Assembly (NCBI RefSeq): GCF_001704275.1
Contig: NZ_CP011533.1
Span: 992,001 to 1,056,000 of the forward strand
Source of the DNA: Streptomyces noursei ATCC 11455
Lineage (GTDB): Bacteria; Actinomycetota; Actinomycetes; Streptomycetales; Streptomycetaceae
Direction of reading: 5' to 3'
Length of the DNA: 64,000 nt
Below the pieces are notes generated by a model. It saw nothing but the letters and a program-made list of their open reading frames with translations, had not been told where the DNA came from and searched no databases. Positions 55,003-63,288 of this stretch are shown here, in pieces (position 1 is the first letter of the stretch; every line of letters begins with the position of its first letter). Position numbers and translations under genes: made by a program.

Positions 55003-56574
55003 TTCCGCGGCCGGTTGGGCAGGTTCGTCGGCTCGGGGGCAGCGGTCCGACGGCCGTCGGCCGGCCGCCACGCCGGCCACCAGCAGTGCCGCGACGGCCG
55101 CCAGGCACAGCCAGGCGAAGGTGTCGCCGATCCGGTCGTAGACCGTGGTGGTGCCGTGGGTCGGGACGTACGCCACGGTGGCCTGCCGGTCGGTGGTGAA
55201 GTAGTCCGTGTCGGCCAGGACGTGGCCTTGGTTGTCGAAGGCGGCCGTGTCGCCCTCCGCGTCCTGGCGGAACAGCGCGTAGCCGGCCTCGACGGCCCGG
55301 AGGGCGGCCTTGCGGGTGTGCGCGCGGCCGTACTCCCGCCAGTCGTGGGACGGGACGAGCATGATGTCGGCGGGCACCCGCATCATGCCGGGGAAGTCCG
55401 CGTCGTAGCAGATGACGTTGGCCAGCCGGCCGTACGGGGTGGCGGCTACGGGGACCCGGCCGTCGCCGGGGACGTAGGTCTCCGAGCCGGGGATGGGGTG
55501 GGCCTTCTGGTAGGTCCGGCGCACGGTGCCGCGGGGGTCGATCAGCAGCGTTTCGTTGCGGCCGTAGGCCGGTGCCTGGGCGGTGTGGACGCCGATGCCG
55601 ATCTCCAGGTAGATCCGGGAGCGGCGGGCCTCCTCCCGGGCCGCCGCGATGGCCGCGGGCTCGTCGGCGGCCAGCGTCCGCACCCCCCGCTCGGGCCAGA
55701 CCACGATCTTCGCGCCGGCCGCGGCCTCGCGTCGGGTGGCGGCCAGCAGGTTGTCGAGCACCGCCCGCATGGCCGGCCCGAGGCTCGCCGGCGGGTGGTT
55801 GACGAGTTCCGCGGGCCCGCCGGTGGCCTGGGCGTACGCCGCCTTCTGGGCCCGGAGTACGGCGCTGTCGGCGGTGACCCCGGCGATCCGCACCGTCGGC
55901 CCGTCCGCCGGGAGGAAGGCGAGCCGGGCACCGCCGGCGAGGACGACGGCCAGCAACACCGCGGCGCAGGTGGAAACGGCGCGGCGCGCGGCGCGCCAGG
56001 AAGCCCTCTCCCAGGCGAGGTTGGCGACCGCGGCGGACCAGGCGATCAGGAAGCCGATGCCGTAGGAGCCCGTGACCGAGACCAGCTGGAGGAGCGGCAG
56101 CACACCGTACTGGGTGACCGCCAGCGAGCCGTAGGCGGTGCCGAACGGCGAGAGCAGGGTGATCAGGAACTCGGCGCCGGCCACCGCGGCGGGGAACACC
56201 AGCAGCGCCGCCCACGGCCGCAACCGGCCCACGAGCAGCCGGTCGAGGAGGAACGGCAGGGTCAGCAACGCGGCGAGCGCGACCGCTCCCCCCAACGTGG
56301 CGGGGCTGAACAGCGCCGACTCGGCGAGCCAGAAGACCGCCGCCGCGGTGTTGGCCGCCCACAGCCACAGGACGCCGGACCAGGCGCGGCCGGTGCGGGC
56401 GAAGCGCAGCAGCAGGACGGGGAAGACCCAGGCCGCGGCGGCGATGTCCCAGCGGCCGCCGACGGCGAGGAGGTGTGCCGCGGTGCCCAGCACCAGCCAG
56501 GCCCAGCGGGCGCGGGCCGCCGGTGTACGGGGGCCGGGGCGGGGCGTCCGCCCGGCGGTGCTCGTCGTGTTCAC
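54994..56574 (-). CDS. Apolipoprotein N-acyltransferase-like membrane protein
   Basis: 526 residues. About seven to eight membrane helices in the N-terminal half, then a nitrilase-fold domain (about 225-470) with the catalytic set Glu in VVWPERGVR, Lys in YQKAHPIPGSE and Cys in VICYDADFP. A last helix sits near 490-510. This resembles Lnt, which N-acylates lipoprotein cysteines. Lnt in Streptomyces often occurs as two or more copies. ATG 56574 is the frame start. It is convergent with grpE. Confidence 0.88.
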   Translation of the reverse strand: MNTTSTAGRTPRPGPRTPAARARWAWLVLGTAAHLLAVGGRWDIAAAAWVFPVLLLRFARTGRAWSGVLWLWAANTAAAVFWLAESALFSPATLGGAVALAALLTLPFLLDRLLVGRLRPWAALLVFPAAVAGAEFLITLLSPFGTAYGSLAVTQYGVLPLLQLVSVTGSYGIGFLIAWSAAVANLAWERASWRAARRAVSTCAAVLLAVVLAGGARLAFLPADGPTVRIAGVTADSAVLRAQKAAYAQATGGPAELVNHPPASLGPAMRAVLDNLLAATRREAAAGAKIVVWPERGVRTLAADEPAAIAAAREEARRSRIYLEIGIGVHTAQAPAYGRNETLLIDPRGTVRRTYQKAHPIPGSETYVPGDGRVPVAATPYGRLANVICYDADFPGMMRVPADIMLVPSHDWREYGRAHTRKAALRAVEAGYALFRQDAEGDTAAFDNQGHVLADTDYFTTDRQATVAYVPTHGTTTVYDRIGDTFAWLCLAAVAALLVAGVAAGRRPSDRCPRADEPAQPAAELR

Positions 56575-56777
56575 GTGGTTCGTCGGTCCCTTCGAGGTGG
56601 CGCGGTGGCGCTTTCCGGTCGGGTTTCGACGCTACGAAGGGGGAGGTGGCCGGGGCGTCGTCCTGGGTGCCGATCCGTCGCGGGCCCGCGCAACCCTGGT
56701 TGCGTCGGCCGTGCTCCCGTTCCCTCCTACGGCACGATGACCTCGGCCGATGCGGGTGGCTAGCCTTGCGGGCAGCT

Positions 56778-58055
56778 ATGGACACGCATCCCACTGCCGC
56801 CCCGCGCGGCGCCTGGCGCCGGCTCGCCGACCGGCGTCCCCGGCTCACCGATCTCGCGCTCGGCGGCGGGCTCACCGCGTTCGACATGTTGACCCTGCTG
56901 GCGCGGCAGCCGACGCCGGGGCCGGCCGGGGTGGCGCTGTGGGGGCTCCAGACGGTTCCGTTGCTGTGGCGCCGCCGCTGGCCGCGCGCCGTGCTGTGCG
57001 CCATGACCGCCGCGTTCGTCGCCTTCGAGGTGGCCGATCCGGTGCCGGGCAAGATCCCGGGCCCGTTCCTGCTGGTCTTCGGGGTGTACGCGGTGGCCCG
57101 CTACACGCCGGTGCAGGCCGGTCTGCCCTGGGTGGTGCTGTCCCTGCTCACGGCGGTGACGACGGACCTGCTCACCGGACGGACCGGGCCGCCGCAGCCC
57201 GGTTCGCTGGAGCCGATCACCGCCACCACCTTCGTCGTCCTCTACGGTGCCGCCTGGCTCGTGGGGTACGGGCGGCGGCGGATCGTGCGCCAGGCGGACC
57301 GGTTGGGCGACCTCAATCTGCGGCTCGGCGCGACCAACGGCCAGTTGCAGGACGTCAATGCCCGGCTGCGCGAGGCCAACGAACGACTGCGCGCCGAGCG
57401 GGAGATCAACGCCCGCCAGGCGGTCGTCGCCGAACGGGCCCGGATCGCCCGCGACCTCCACGACGTGGTCGCCCACCACGTGAGCGCCATCGCCCTCCAG
57501 GCGCGCGCCACCGAGGAGGTGGTCCAGGACGATCCGGCGGACGGCCGGCGGGGCGTGGCACGCATCGCGGCCACCGCCGACACCGCGCTCGTCGAGATGC
57601 GCCGAATCCTCGGCCTGCTGACTGCTGTCGAGGAGCGGGACGGGGACGCCGGCCCGGCCCCGGAACCGTCCCTCCGCCACCTCGACCGGCTCTTCGCCGC
57701 GGCCGAGGCGGCCGGCTGCCCGGTGACCGCGACGCTGGACGAGGCCCTCGGCGAGCTGCCGCCCGCGCTCCAGATCTCGGCCTACCGCATCGTCCAGGAG
57801 GCGCTCACCAACGTCCTCAAGCACGCCGGCCCCACGGATGTACGGGTCGCGCTGCGCCAGGACGGGACGGCGCTGACCGTCGCCGTCGAGAACGGCCCGC
57901 CCGCCGACGGGCACCGGCCGCCGCCCGGCTCCGGTCGGGGACTGCTCGGCGTCCGCGAGCGCGTCGCGGCGTTCGGCGGCACGGTGCGTATCGGGCCGCG
58001 CCCGCACGGCGGCTGGCAGTTGTCCGCCACCCTGCTCTTGGAGGCCCCGGCATGA
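56778..58055 (+). CDS. NarL-type sensor histidine kinase
   Basis: 425 residues. Several N-terminal membrane helices (about 25-165), then a coiled-coil linker (LNLRLGATNGQLQDVNARLREANERLRAEREI). The HisKA_3 phosphoacceptor is His228 in RIARDLHDVVAHHVSAIALQ, and HATPase motifs are RIVQEALTNVLKHAGPTDVRV and GRGLLGVRERVAAFGG. ATG 56778 is the first of the family frame. The response regulator gene overlaps its stop (ATGA), so the pair is translationally coupled. Signal unknown. Confidence 0.93.
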   Translation: MDTHPTAAPRGAWRRLADRRPRLTDLALGGGLTAFDMLTLLARQPTPGPAGVALWGLQTVPLLWRRRWPRAVLCAMTAAFVAFEVADPVPGKIPGPFLLVFGVYAVARYTPVQAGLPWVVLSLLTAVTTDLLTGRTGPPQPGSLEPITATTFVVLYGAAWLVGYGRRRIVRQADRLGDLNLRLGATNGQLQDVNARLREANERLRAEREINARQAVVAERARIARDLHDVVAHHVSAIALQARATEEVVQDDPADGRRGVARIAATADTALVEMRRILGLLTAVEERDGDAGPAPEPSLRHLDRLFAAAEAAGCPVTATLDEALGELPPALQISAYRIVQEALTNVLKHAGPTDVRVALRQDGTALTVAVENGPPADGHRPPPGSGRGLLGVRERVAAFGGTVRIGPRPHGGWQLSATLLLEAPA

Positions 58056-58774
58056 CCCTCCGTGTGCTCCTCGCCGACGACCAGGAGATGGTCCGGGACG
58101 CGCTGCGGGCCGTCATCGACCGCCGCCCGGACTTCGAGGTGGTCGGTGCCGCCGCCGACGGCGCGGAGGCGGTCGCGCTGGCCGTCGCGCTGCGCCCGGA
58201 CGTGGTGGTGATGGACGTCCGGATGCCCGGCATGAACGGCGTGGAGGCCACCCGCCGGCTGCACGCCGACTGGCCGCACCCCGGGCCGCCGCCCCGCGTC
58301 CTGGTCCTGACCACCTTCGACCTGGACGACTACGTGCACACCGCGCTGCGCGCCGGGGCCGGCGGCTTCCTGCTCAAGAACAGCCCGCCGGACCAACTCG
58401 CCCACGCCCTGCGGGTGGTGGCCGACGGGGAGGCGATGCTCGCCCCCAGCGTCACGCACCGCCTGATCAACACCTTCACCGCACTGCCCGCGGCCCTGCT
58501 GCCCGACGCCCCGCCTCCCCACGGGGGCGCCGCACGACTCCTGGACACCCTCACCGCCCGCGAGCTGGAGGTGCTCGTCCTGGTCGCCCGGGGCCGTTCC
58601 AACCTCCAGATCGGCGAGGACCTCGGCCTGTCCCAGGCCACCGTGAAGAGCCGCGTCAACCGCATCCTCACCCGCCTCGGCCTGGAAAACCGCGTACAGG
58701 CCGCCCTCCTGGCCCACGAGGAGGCAGGGCTTCTCCGACCTGGCGGAAACCCACCCGGGGCTGCCGCACCATAG
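58052..58774 (+). CDS. NarL/FixJ-family response regulator
   Basis: 240 residues. Receiver: LRVLLADDQEMVRDALRAVIDRRPDFEVVGAAADG, phospho-Asp in VVMDVRMPGMNG, later VLTTFDLDDYVHTALRAGAGGFLLKNSPPDQL. LuxR-type HTH (about 175-235): LTARELEVLVLVARGRSNLQIGEDLGLSQATVKSRVNRILTRLGLENRVQAALLAHE. The ATG overlaps the upstream kinase stop. Target genes are not evident. Confidence 0.95.
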   Translation: MTLRVLLADDQEMVRDALRAVIDRRPDFEVVGAAADGAEAVALAVALRPDVVVMDVRMPGMNGVEATRRLHADWPHPGPPPRVLVLTTFDLDDYVHTALRAGAGGFLLKNSPPDQLAHALRVVADGEAMLAPSVTHRLINTFTALPAALLPDAPPPHGGAARLLDTLTARELEVLVLVARGRSNLQIGEDLGLSQATVKSRVNRILTRLGLENRVQAALLAHEEAGLLRPGGNPPGAAAP

Positions 58775-58904
58775 AACCTCTCCAGCTGCTCTCCGGCACG
58801 TTGGCCGGACCACCCGGGCAGGCAGGTCGGCGAGGCGAGCTGCCTGCCCCCGCACATTTCGCCCCCTGCCCCAGGCAGGAAACCCGCTGGTCAGCTCCTG
58901 AACC

Positions 58905-59492
58905 ATGGGGGATGCTGCCCATGTGATCGAGCAAGAGGCCGCAGTACGGATCGTCGAGGACGAGTTGGACCGCGAGAATCAGCGGTGGTCGGCCATGGGC
59001 GTGGAGTCGATCCGCACTCTCGTGATGCAGGTCGACGAACACGAGCTGGTGTGGAAGGTCTACGTCCAGTCCGAGGAGTACGTGCGCACCCGGGACTTCG
59101 GAGCAATGCTCGTCGGCCTCGGGCCCTACCTGGTGGACCGTGTCGACGGTGGGCTGCACCGGATCGGAGTGGTCTCCGAGATCGGCGGAGAGTGGGAGGC
59201 CGACTACCGCACCCGCATCCGCGGCATGCCCGTCCGCACCGCGGTGGACGATCTGCACGACGAGATAACCGAGATCGCCACCGCTCAAGGCCGGCTGCCC
59301 TCCGTACGCGCCCTGCGACGGAAGCTGCCGAAGCTGACCCCCGCTCAAGCACTGCACTACGTCGACGCCTTGCTCGACGGCACCGCCCCACCCCCACCCC
59401 ACCTCACGGCCCTCGCGTCCGAACAACTCGTCGCACCCCTCAACCCGGCGCTCACCGTGACAACCCTCCGGGGTCCTCATGGCACAACCTGA
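58905..59492 (+). CDS. YrhB/Imm35-type protein, orphan immunity candidate
   Basis: 195 residues. The first 100 residues resemble the YrhB/Imm35 family: AVRIVEDELDRENQRWSAMGVESIRTLVMQVDEHELVWKVYVQSEEYVRTRDFGAMLVGLGPYLVDRVDGGLHRIGV. In polymorphic-toxin loci such proteins act as immunity factors, but YrhB also occurs as a chaperone-like orphan. No toxin gene is adjacent here. The C-terminal 60 residues are helical and unassigned. ATG 58905 has no strong ribosome binding site. Confidence 0.68.
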   Translation: MGDAAHVIEQEAAVRIVEDELDRENQRWSAMGVESIRTLVMQVDEHELVWKVYVQSEEYVRTRDFGAMLVGLGPYLVDRVDGGLHRIGVVSEIGGEWEADYRTRIRGMPVRTAVDDLHDEITEIATAQGRLPSVRALRRKLPKLTPAQALHYVDALLDGTAPPPPHLTALASEQLVAPLNPALTVTTLRGPHGTT

Positions 59493-59657
59493 CGCGTGAC
59501 TTGGCCTTCCAGGGGCCCTCGTCGTCCCATCACGGCGCCAGCAGCACCACAGCGGTCCGTCCGTTGGTGGCGGATGTAAGGGTTTCGTCATACGTCGCGG
59601 CGGCCTTGGGGGGCGTTGCCCTGCCTATGGTCGGACGGATACACCTGGAGGTTTCCC

Positions 59658-60911
59658 ATGGGTGCTGCCCGTCGTTTCACTCCCCCGATCTCGCCGGAGT
59701 TCTGGCGCAGCCCGCTGCGCGGCCCCCGGCTGACAGCGCTGCTCGGCGTGGTCCTGCTGGCCGGGATCACCCTGTTGTTCGTGACCGGGCTGCTGTCGTA
59801 TGCCGCGTACAACCCGGATCTGGCCGGCGGTGTCAACGACAAGACTCCGGACAAGGGCCTGTTGGGTTTCTATCTCTTCGCCTGGCCGACCGGGCCGCAC
59901 TGGCTCTACCGGCTCACCCAGGGTGTGCATGTCACTCTCGGCGTGGTGCTGGTGCCTGTGCTGCTGGCGAAGCTGTGGTCGGTGATCCCGAAGCTGTTCA
60001 CGATGCCGCCGGCCCGGTCGATCGGGCATGCGCTGGAGCGGCTCTCCCTGTTGCTGTTGGTCGGCGGGGCGCTGTTCGAGTTCGTCACCGGTCTCCTCAA
60101 CGTCCAGCTGGACTATGTGTTTCCCGGGTCGTTCTATTCGCTGCACTTCTACGGGGCGTGGGTGTTCATCGGGGCGTTCGTGGTCCATGTGGTGCTGAAG
60201 CTGCCGCGGACCGTACGGGCGCTGCGCGAGCGCACGGATCCGGATGCGGCGGCCGATGACACCGGGCTGGTGGCGGTCCGCCCGGCCCCGCCGACGGTGT
60301 CGCGGCGCGGTGCGCTGGGGCTGGTGGGTGCCGGTTCGCTGCTGCTGTTCCTGACGACGGCCGGGCAGAGCATCGGGGGCTGGTGGCGGCGTACCGCGCT
60401 GCTGGCGCCGCACGGAGGCGCGGATCCGGGCAGCGGCCCGAACGGCTTCCAGATCAACAAGTCGGCAGCGGGGGCGGGCGTGCGGGCCCGGGACACCGGC
60501 GAAGACTGGCAGCTGACGGTCGAGGGAGGCGGGCGGCGGGTGCGGTTGAGCCGGGCCGAGCTGCTGCGGCTGCCGCAGTACGAAGTGGCGTTGCCGATCG
60601 CCTGTGTGGAGGGCTGGTCGACGGAGGACCAGCGGTGGAGCGGGGTACGGCTGCGGGATCTGGCCGCGCTGGTGGGGCTGGACGAGGCGCCGCCCGGAGT
60701 GCTGGTGGAGTCGCTGCAGTTGTCCGGCGCGTTCCGGCGGGCCGCACTGCGGGACAACCAGGTGCGCGATCCCCGGTCGTTGCTGGCACTGCGGGTGGGT
60801 GGGGCGGATCTGTCGCTGGATCACGGGTTTCCGGCGCGGATCATCGTGCCGGCGGCGCCCGGGGTGCTCAATACCAAGTGGGTGGCACGGATGACGTTCG
60901 GAGCGGTGTGA
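59658..60911 (+). CDS. Membrane cytochrome b561-like / sulfite-oxidase-type molybdopterin protein
   Basis: 417 residues. The first 190 residues hold four to five helices with histidines in WLYRLTQGVHVTLGVVLV and SLHFYGAWVFIGAFVVHVVLK, suggesting b-type heme. After a Tat-like internal stretch (SRRGALGLVGAGSLLLFLTTAG) comes a sulfite-oxidase-fold domain (about 285-417) with WQLTVEGGGRRVRLSRAELLRLPQYEVALPIACVEGWSTEDQRWSGVRL, whose Cys is the expected molybdenum ligand. It is probably an extracytoplasmic oxidoreductase fed by the membrane part. GGAGG lies 6 nt before ATG 59658. The next gene starts at its stop codon. Confidence 0.9.
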   Translation: MGAARRFTPPISPEFWRSPLRGPRLTALLGVVLLAGITLLFVTGLLSYAAYNPDLAGGVNDKTPDKGLLGFYLFAWPTGPHWLYRLTQGVHVTLGVVLVPVLLAKLWSVIPKLFTMPPARSIGHALERLSLLLLVGGALFEFVTGLLNVQLDYVFPGSFYSLHFYGAWVFIGAFVVHVVLKLPRTVRALRERTDPDAAADDTGLVAVRPAPPTVSRRGALGLVGAGSLLLFLTTAGQSIGGWWRRTALLAPHGGADPGSGPNGFQINKSAAGAGVRARDTGEDWQLTVEGGGRRVRLSRAELLRLPQYEVALPIACVEGWSTEDQRWSGVRLRDLAALVGLDEAPPGVLVESLQLSGAFRRAALRDNQVRDPRSLLALRVGGADLSLDHGFPARIIVPAAPGVLNTKWVARMTFGAV

Positions 60912-61504
60912 TGGTGCGGCGGCAAGGAACTGTGCGGGTGCGGCTACGACGAGCCGTGGCGGGCGGGGCGCGCCGGGCGGGCCGTTGGTACGGCGAAGGG
61001 CCGCTGCATCTGCTGCTGTTGGTGGCCTCGTTCGCGCTGACTGGCTATGTCGGGGTGCGGTTGCTGGCCGATGCGCAATGGCCGTTGGTGGTGGTGTGGT
61101 TCGTGGGGGCGGCGCTGCTGCACGATCTCGTGCTGGTGCCGCTGTACACGGTGGTCGCCCAGGCGGTGGCCCGGGTGACGGCCGGTACCACGCGGCACCG
61201 GGCGTGGACCGGGTACGTACGCGTTCCTGCGGCGCTCTCCGGACTGCTCCTGCTGGTGTGGTGGCCGCTGATCTCCCTCGGGCCCGGCAGTGCCGCGGCG
61301 GCGCACTACACACTGACGACCCGACTGCCGAGCGAGGTCTTCTGGGCCCGCTGGCTGCTGATCAGCGCGGGAATGTTCGCACTGGCTGCACTGTGGCTGC
61401 TGGTCCGTACGCTGCATACGTGGTATTCGGGCTCGGCGCAGCCACTGCTGCGGGCTGCGACCGCCCGCCGCCGCCGGCGGCGGCGGGGCAGGGCATCGAA
61501 GTAG
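60911..61504 (+). CDS. Multi-helix membrane protein, partner of the molybdopterin protein
   Basis: 197 residues with four to five predicted helices (LLLLVASFALTGYVGVRLLADAQWPLVVVWFVGAALLHDLVLVPLY; ALSGLLLLVWWPLISLG; LLISAGMFALAALWLLVR). A basic C terminus ends RRRRRRRGRASK. The ATG overlaps the upstream stop, giving translational coupling. I do not recognise the family beyond an integral membrane partner; a quinone- or cytochrome-linked role is only suggested by position. Confidence 0.8.
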   Translation: MVRRQGTVRVRLRRAVAGGARRAGRWYGEGPLHLLLLVASFALTGYVGVRLLADAQWPLVVVWFVGAALLHDLVLVPLYTVVAQAVARVTAGTTRHRAWTGYVRVPAALSGLLLLVWWPLISLGPGSAAAAHYTLTTRLPSEVFWARWLLISAGMFALAALWLLVRTLHTWYSGSAQPLLRAATARRRRRRRGRASK

Positions 61505-61698
61505 CGGTCACCGAACGGAAGTTGGCCTCCGTCGGGCACTGTCGGTCGACATCTCCTCAATCCGGCCGCTCCGCCCGGCCTCGCGCCCGGCTCCGGTCGG
61601 CCAGGAAGTTTTCTCCGCTCGGCTGTCACACCCCCGCGTCGGGATCCGTCGATCCAGCGACAGACACCAACCGATCACCGCCACGAGGAGAGCACCAG

Positions 61699-62036
61699 AT
61701 GAACACCGCAGCCAACACCTCAGCCAGCACCGCGACTGGCACCGCGACCACCACCGCGACGACCGCTGCCCGGATGAAGAACCCGCCATGGTCCTGCCGG
61801 ACACCATGAAAGGCATCCAGAACATCTACAAGGCCATGTACCAGGGCGGCGTCAACCCGCAGATCCTGGAACTGGTCCACCTGCGCGCCAGCCAGATCGA
61901 CCGGATCGGTACGGAACAGGCAGGCCGGGCCGTGCTCATCGGCGCGGGCCTGCTGCCGCCGGAGGAGGCCGAGGCGCTGCGCCGGGTCCGCTGGCCCGGC
62001 CGCCCAAGGCCCCGACCCGCCAAGCGCACACGCTGA
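61699..62036 (+). pseudogene. Decayed AhpD/carboxymuconolactone decarboxylase-family gene
   Basis: GAGGAG and an ATG at 61699 open a normal-looking start (MNTAANTSASTATG...ARMKNP), but one base is missing near 61783 and that frame ends within 15 codons. The family sequence resumes in another frame from 61788: MVLPDTMKGIQNIYKAMYQGGVNPQILELVHLRASQI. It stops just before the expected Cys-x-x-Cys active site and runs into an unrelated sequence (DRIGTEQAGRAVLIGAGLLPPEEAEALRRVRW). A frameshift plus a deletion or fusion have inactivated it. The 82-codon frame might still be translated. Confidence 0.72.
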
Positions 62037-62298
62037 CCACCTCGCCATGGCACCACCCCGGCCTCCTCGCGGTCCAAGACGAGGAGTCGGCGTGCAGGCC
62101 CTGGAAGAACAACGTCACCGCGTCGGCGATCAAGGCTTGAACAGCGAAGACACGGGTCACGGGCAGCGTCCGCCGGCAGGTATCGGCGATGCTGAAGAGG
62201 GCAAGGCTCCCAGGGAGGCGAACCCCAACCCGAGGTCGCGAGATACGGACAGGCTCGTGGCCTCCACCAGGCCCGGACGCTCGGGGAACTGCTCCGCG
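62037..62298. other. Gap between AhpD remnant and membrane protein gene
   Basis: No supported gene. Short open frames on both strands have no recognisable features. The area joins two disrupted sequences, and is likely debris of rearrangement. Confidence 0.4.
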
Positions 62299-63042
62299 TC
62301 AGGCCGACGCAGGCGGGGCCGGGAGGGGCGAAGGTGCGGTTCGTGCCCGGGTGACGGCGTCATGGAGGGCCTTCGGGTCGTCCGCGTGCAGCCTGATCAG
62401 CCGTACGGGGCGGGGCGCGCCGAGCAGCCGCGGCGCGTCGACGGGCTCCGTCAGTTCGAGGGTGACGGAGGTCTGCGAGCCGACGTCCAGGTTCAGCTCG
62501 CCGTCCGCCTTCTGGTGGGTGAACAGCGTTTCGCGCCGGACGGAGACGATCCGGTCGAGCGGCACGCGGACGTCGACGTGGGCCGCCTGGCGGACGCGCA
62601 GGACGCCGTCGGCGAGCACGTGCGGACGGGTTGCGGAGGCCGCATGCAGACCGAGGACGAAGAGGACGGTGTAGACGTCCAGGACGAGGACCACGGCGTG
62701 GATGACGGGCCAGTTGGCGAGCAGGAACGACATGCCGACGGTCTCGACGACACAGACGAACGCGAAGCCGTACATCTGGGCGGCCTGGTCTTGGGCGTGC
62801 GGGAAGACCGCGTCGGCCCCGTTGATGCCGTGCGGGCGGCGGGCGACCCACCGGACCAGGCTCGTCATCAGCCGCAGCTCGTGCCCGGCGACACGCAGCA
62901 CGGGCTCGGGCACGAGTTCCGCGAGCGTCTCCCGCCGGGAGAGCCCGCGCCGCCGCAGCCGCAGCCAGGCGAACACCTCGGCACCGAGCAGGCCCAGCAT
63001 GAGCAGTTCGGCACCGAGCAGGACGGAGCCGGGTATCCGCAC
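62299..63042 (-). CDS. Membrane protein of unknown function, possibly N-terminally truncated
   Basis: About 247 residues. Two to three helices: GSVLLGAELLMLGLLGAEVFAWLRL, FAFVCVVETVGMSFLLANWPVIHAVVLVLDVYTVLFVLGLHA. The C-terminal part is a soluble PH-like domain (HVDVRVPLDRIVSVRRETLF...SVTLELTEPVDAPRLLGAPRPVRLIRLHADDP). The start shown is GTG 63042 with only a weak GGCGG upstream. An IS110 element begins within 250 bp on the other side, so the original N terminus could have been lost. Function unknown. Confidence 0.62.
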   Translation of the reverse strand: MRIPGSVLLGAELLMLGLLGAEVFAWLRLRRRGLSRRETLAELVPEPVLRVAGHELRLMTSLVRWVARRPHGINGADAVFPHAQDQAAQMYGFAFVCVVETVGMSFLLANWPVIHAVVLVLDVYTVLFVLGLHAASATRPHVLADGVLRVRQAAHVDVRVPLDRIVSVRRETLFTHQKADGELNLDVGSQTSVTLELTEPVDAPRLLGAPRPVRLIRLHADDPKALHDAVTRARTAPSPLPAPPASA

Positions 63043-63285
63043 CCCGCCGATCAGACAGGCGGCCTTACGTTGTTGGGCGGGTTGATCGAGCCATTCGTAG
63101 GGTTGGGTCGCCCAGGGGTGCTGGGTGTGGCTATCAGGCGGCTGCCGTCCGTGGCTGAACTCGCTTCGCCGCCCGGCACCCCACGACGACCAGGCCGCTG
63201 ATTGGGAAGTGCGAACGAGTCGCTGTGTAAGGCAATGCCGGCGAGGTCGTCTGTGGTACGCACTGCAACGACGACCGTCTGGAGC
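63043..63285 (+). ncRNA. Possible IS110 left end with bridge RNA
   Basis: A 243-bp stretch between the truncated membrane gene and the transposase start, without a supported protein. In IS110-type elements this region carries the element end and the structured bridge RNA. Exact element boundary and RNA ends cannot be set from sequence reading alone. Confidence 0.4.
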
Positions 63286-63288
63286 ATG

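Noticed and set aside
62047..63201. Long plus-strand frame opposite the membrane protein
   Set aside because: Antisense of a frame with clear transmembrane helices; Asp/Gly/Gln-rich shadow composition.
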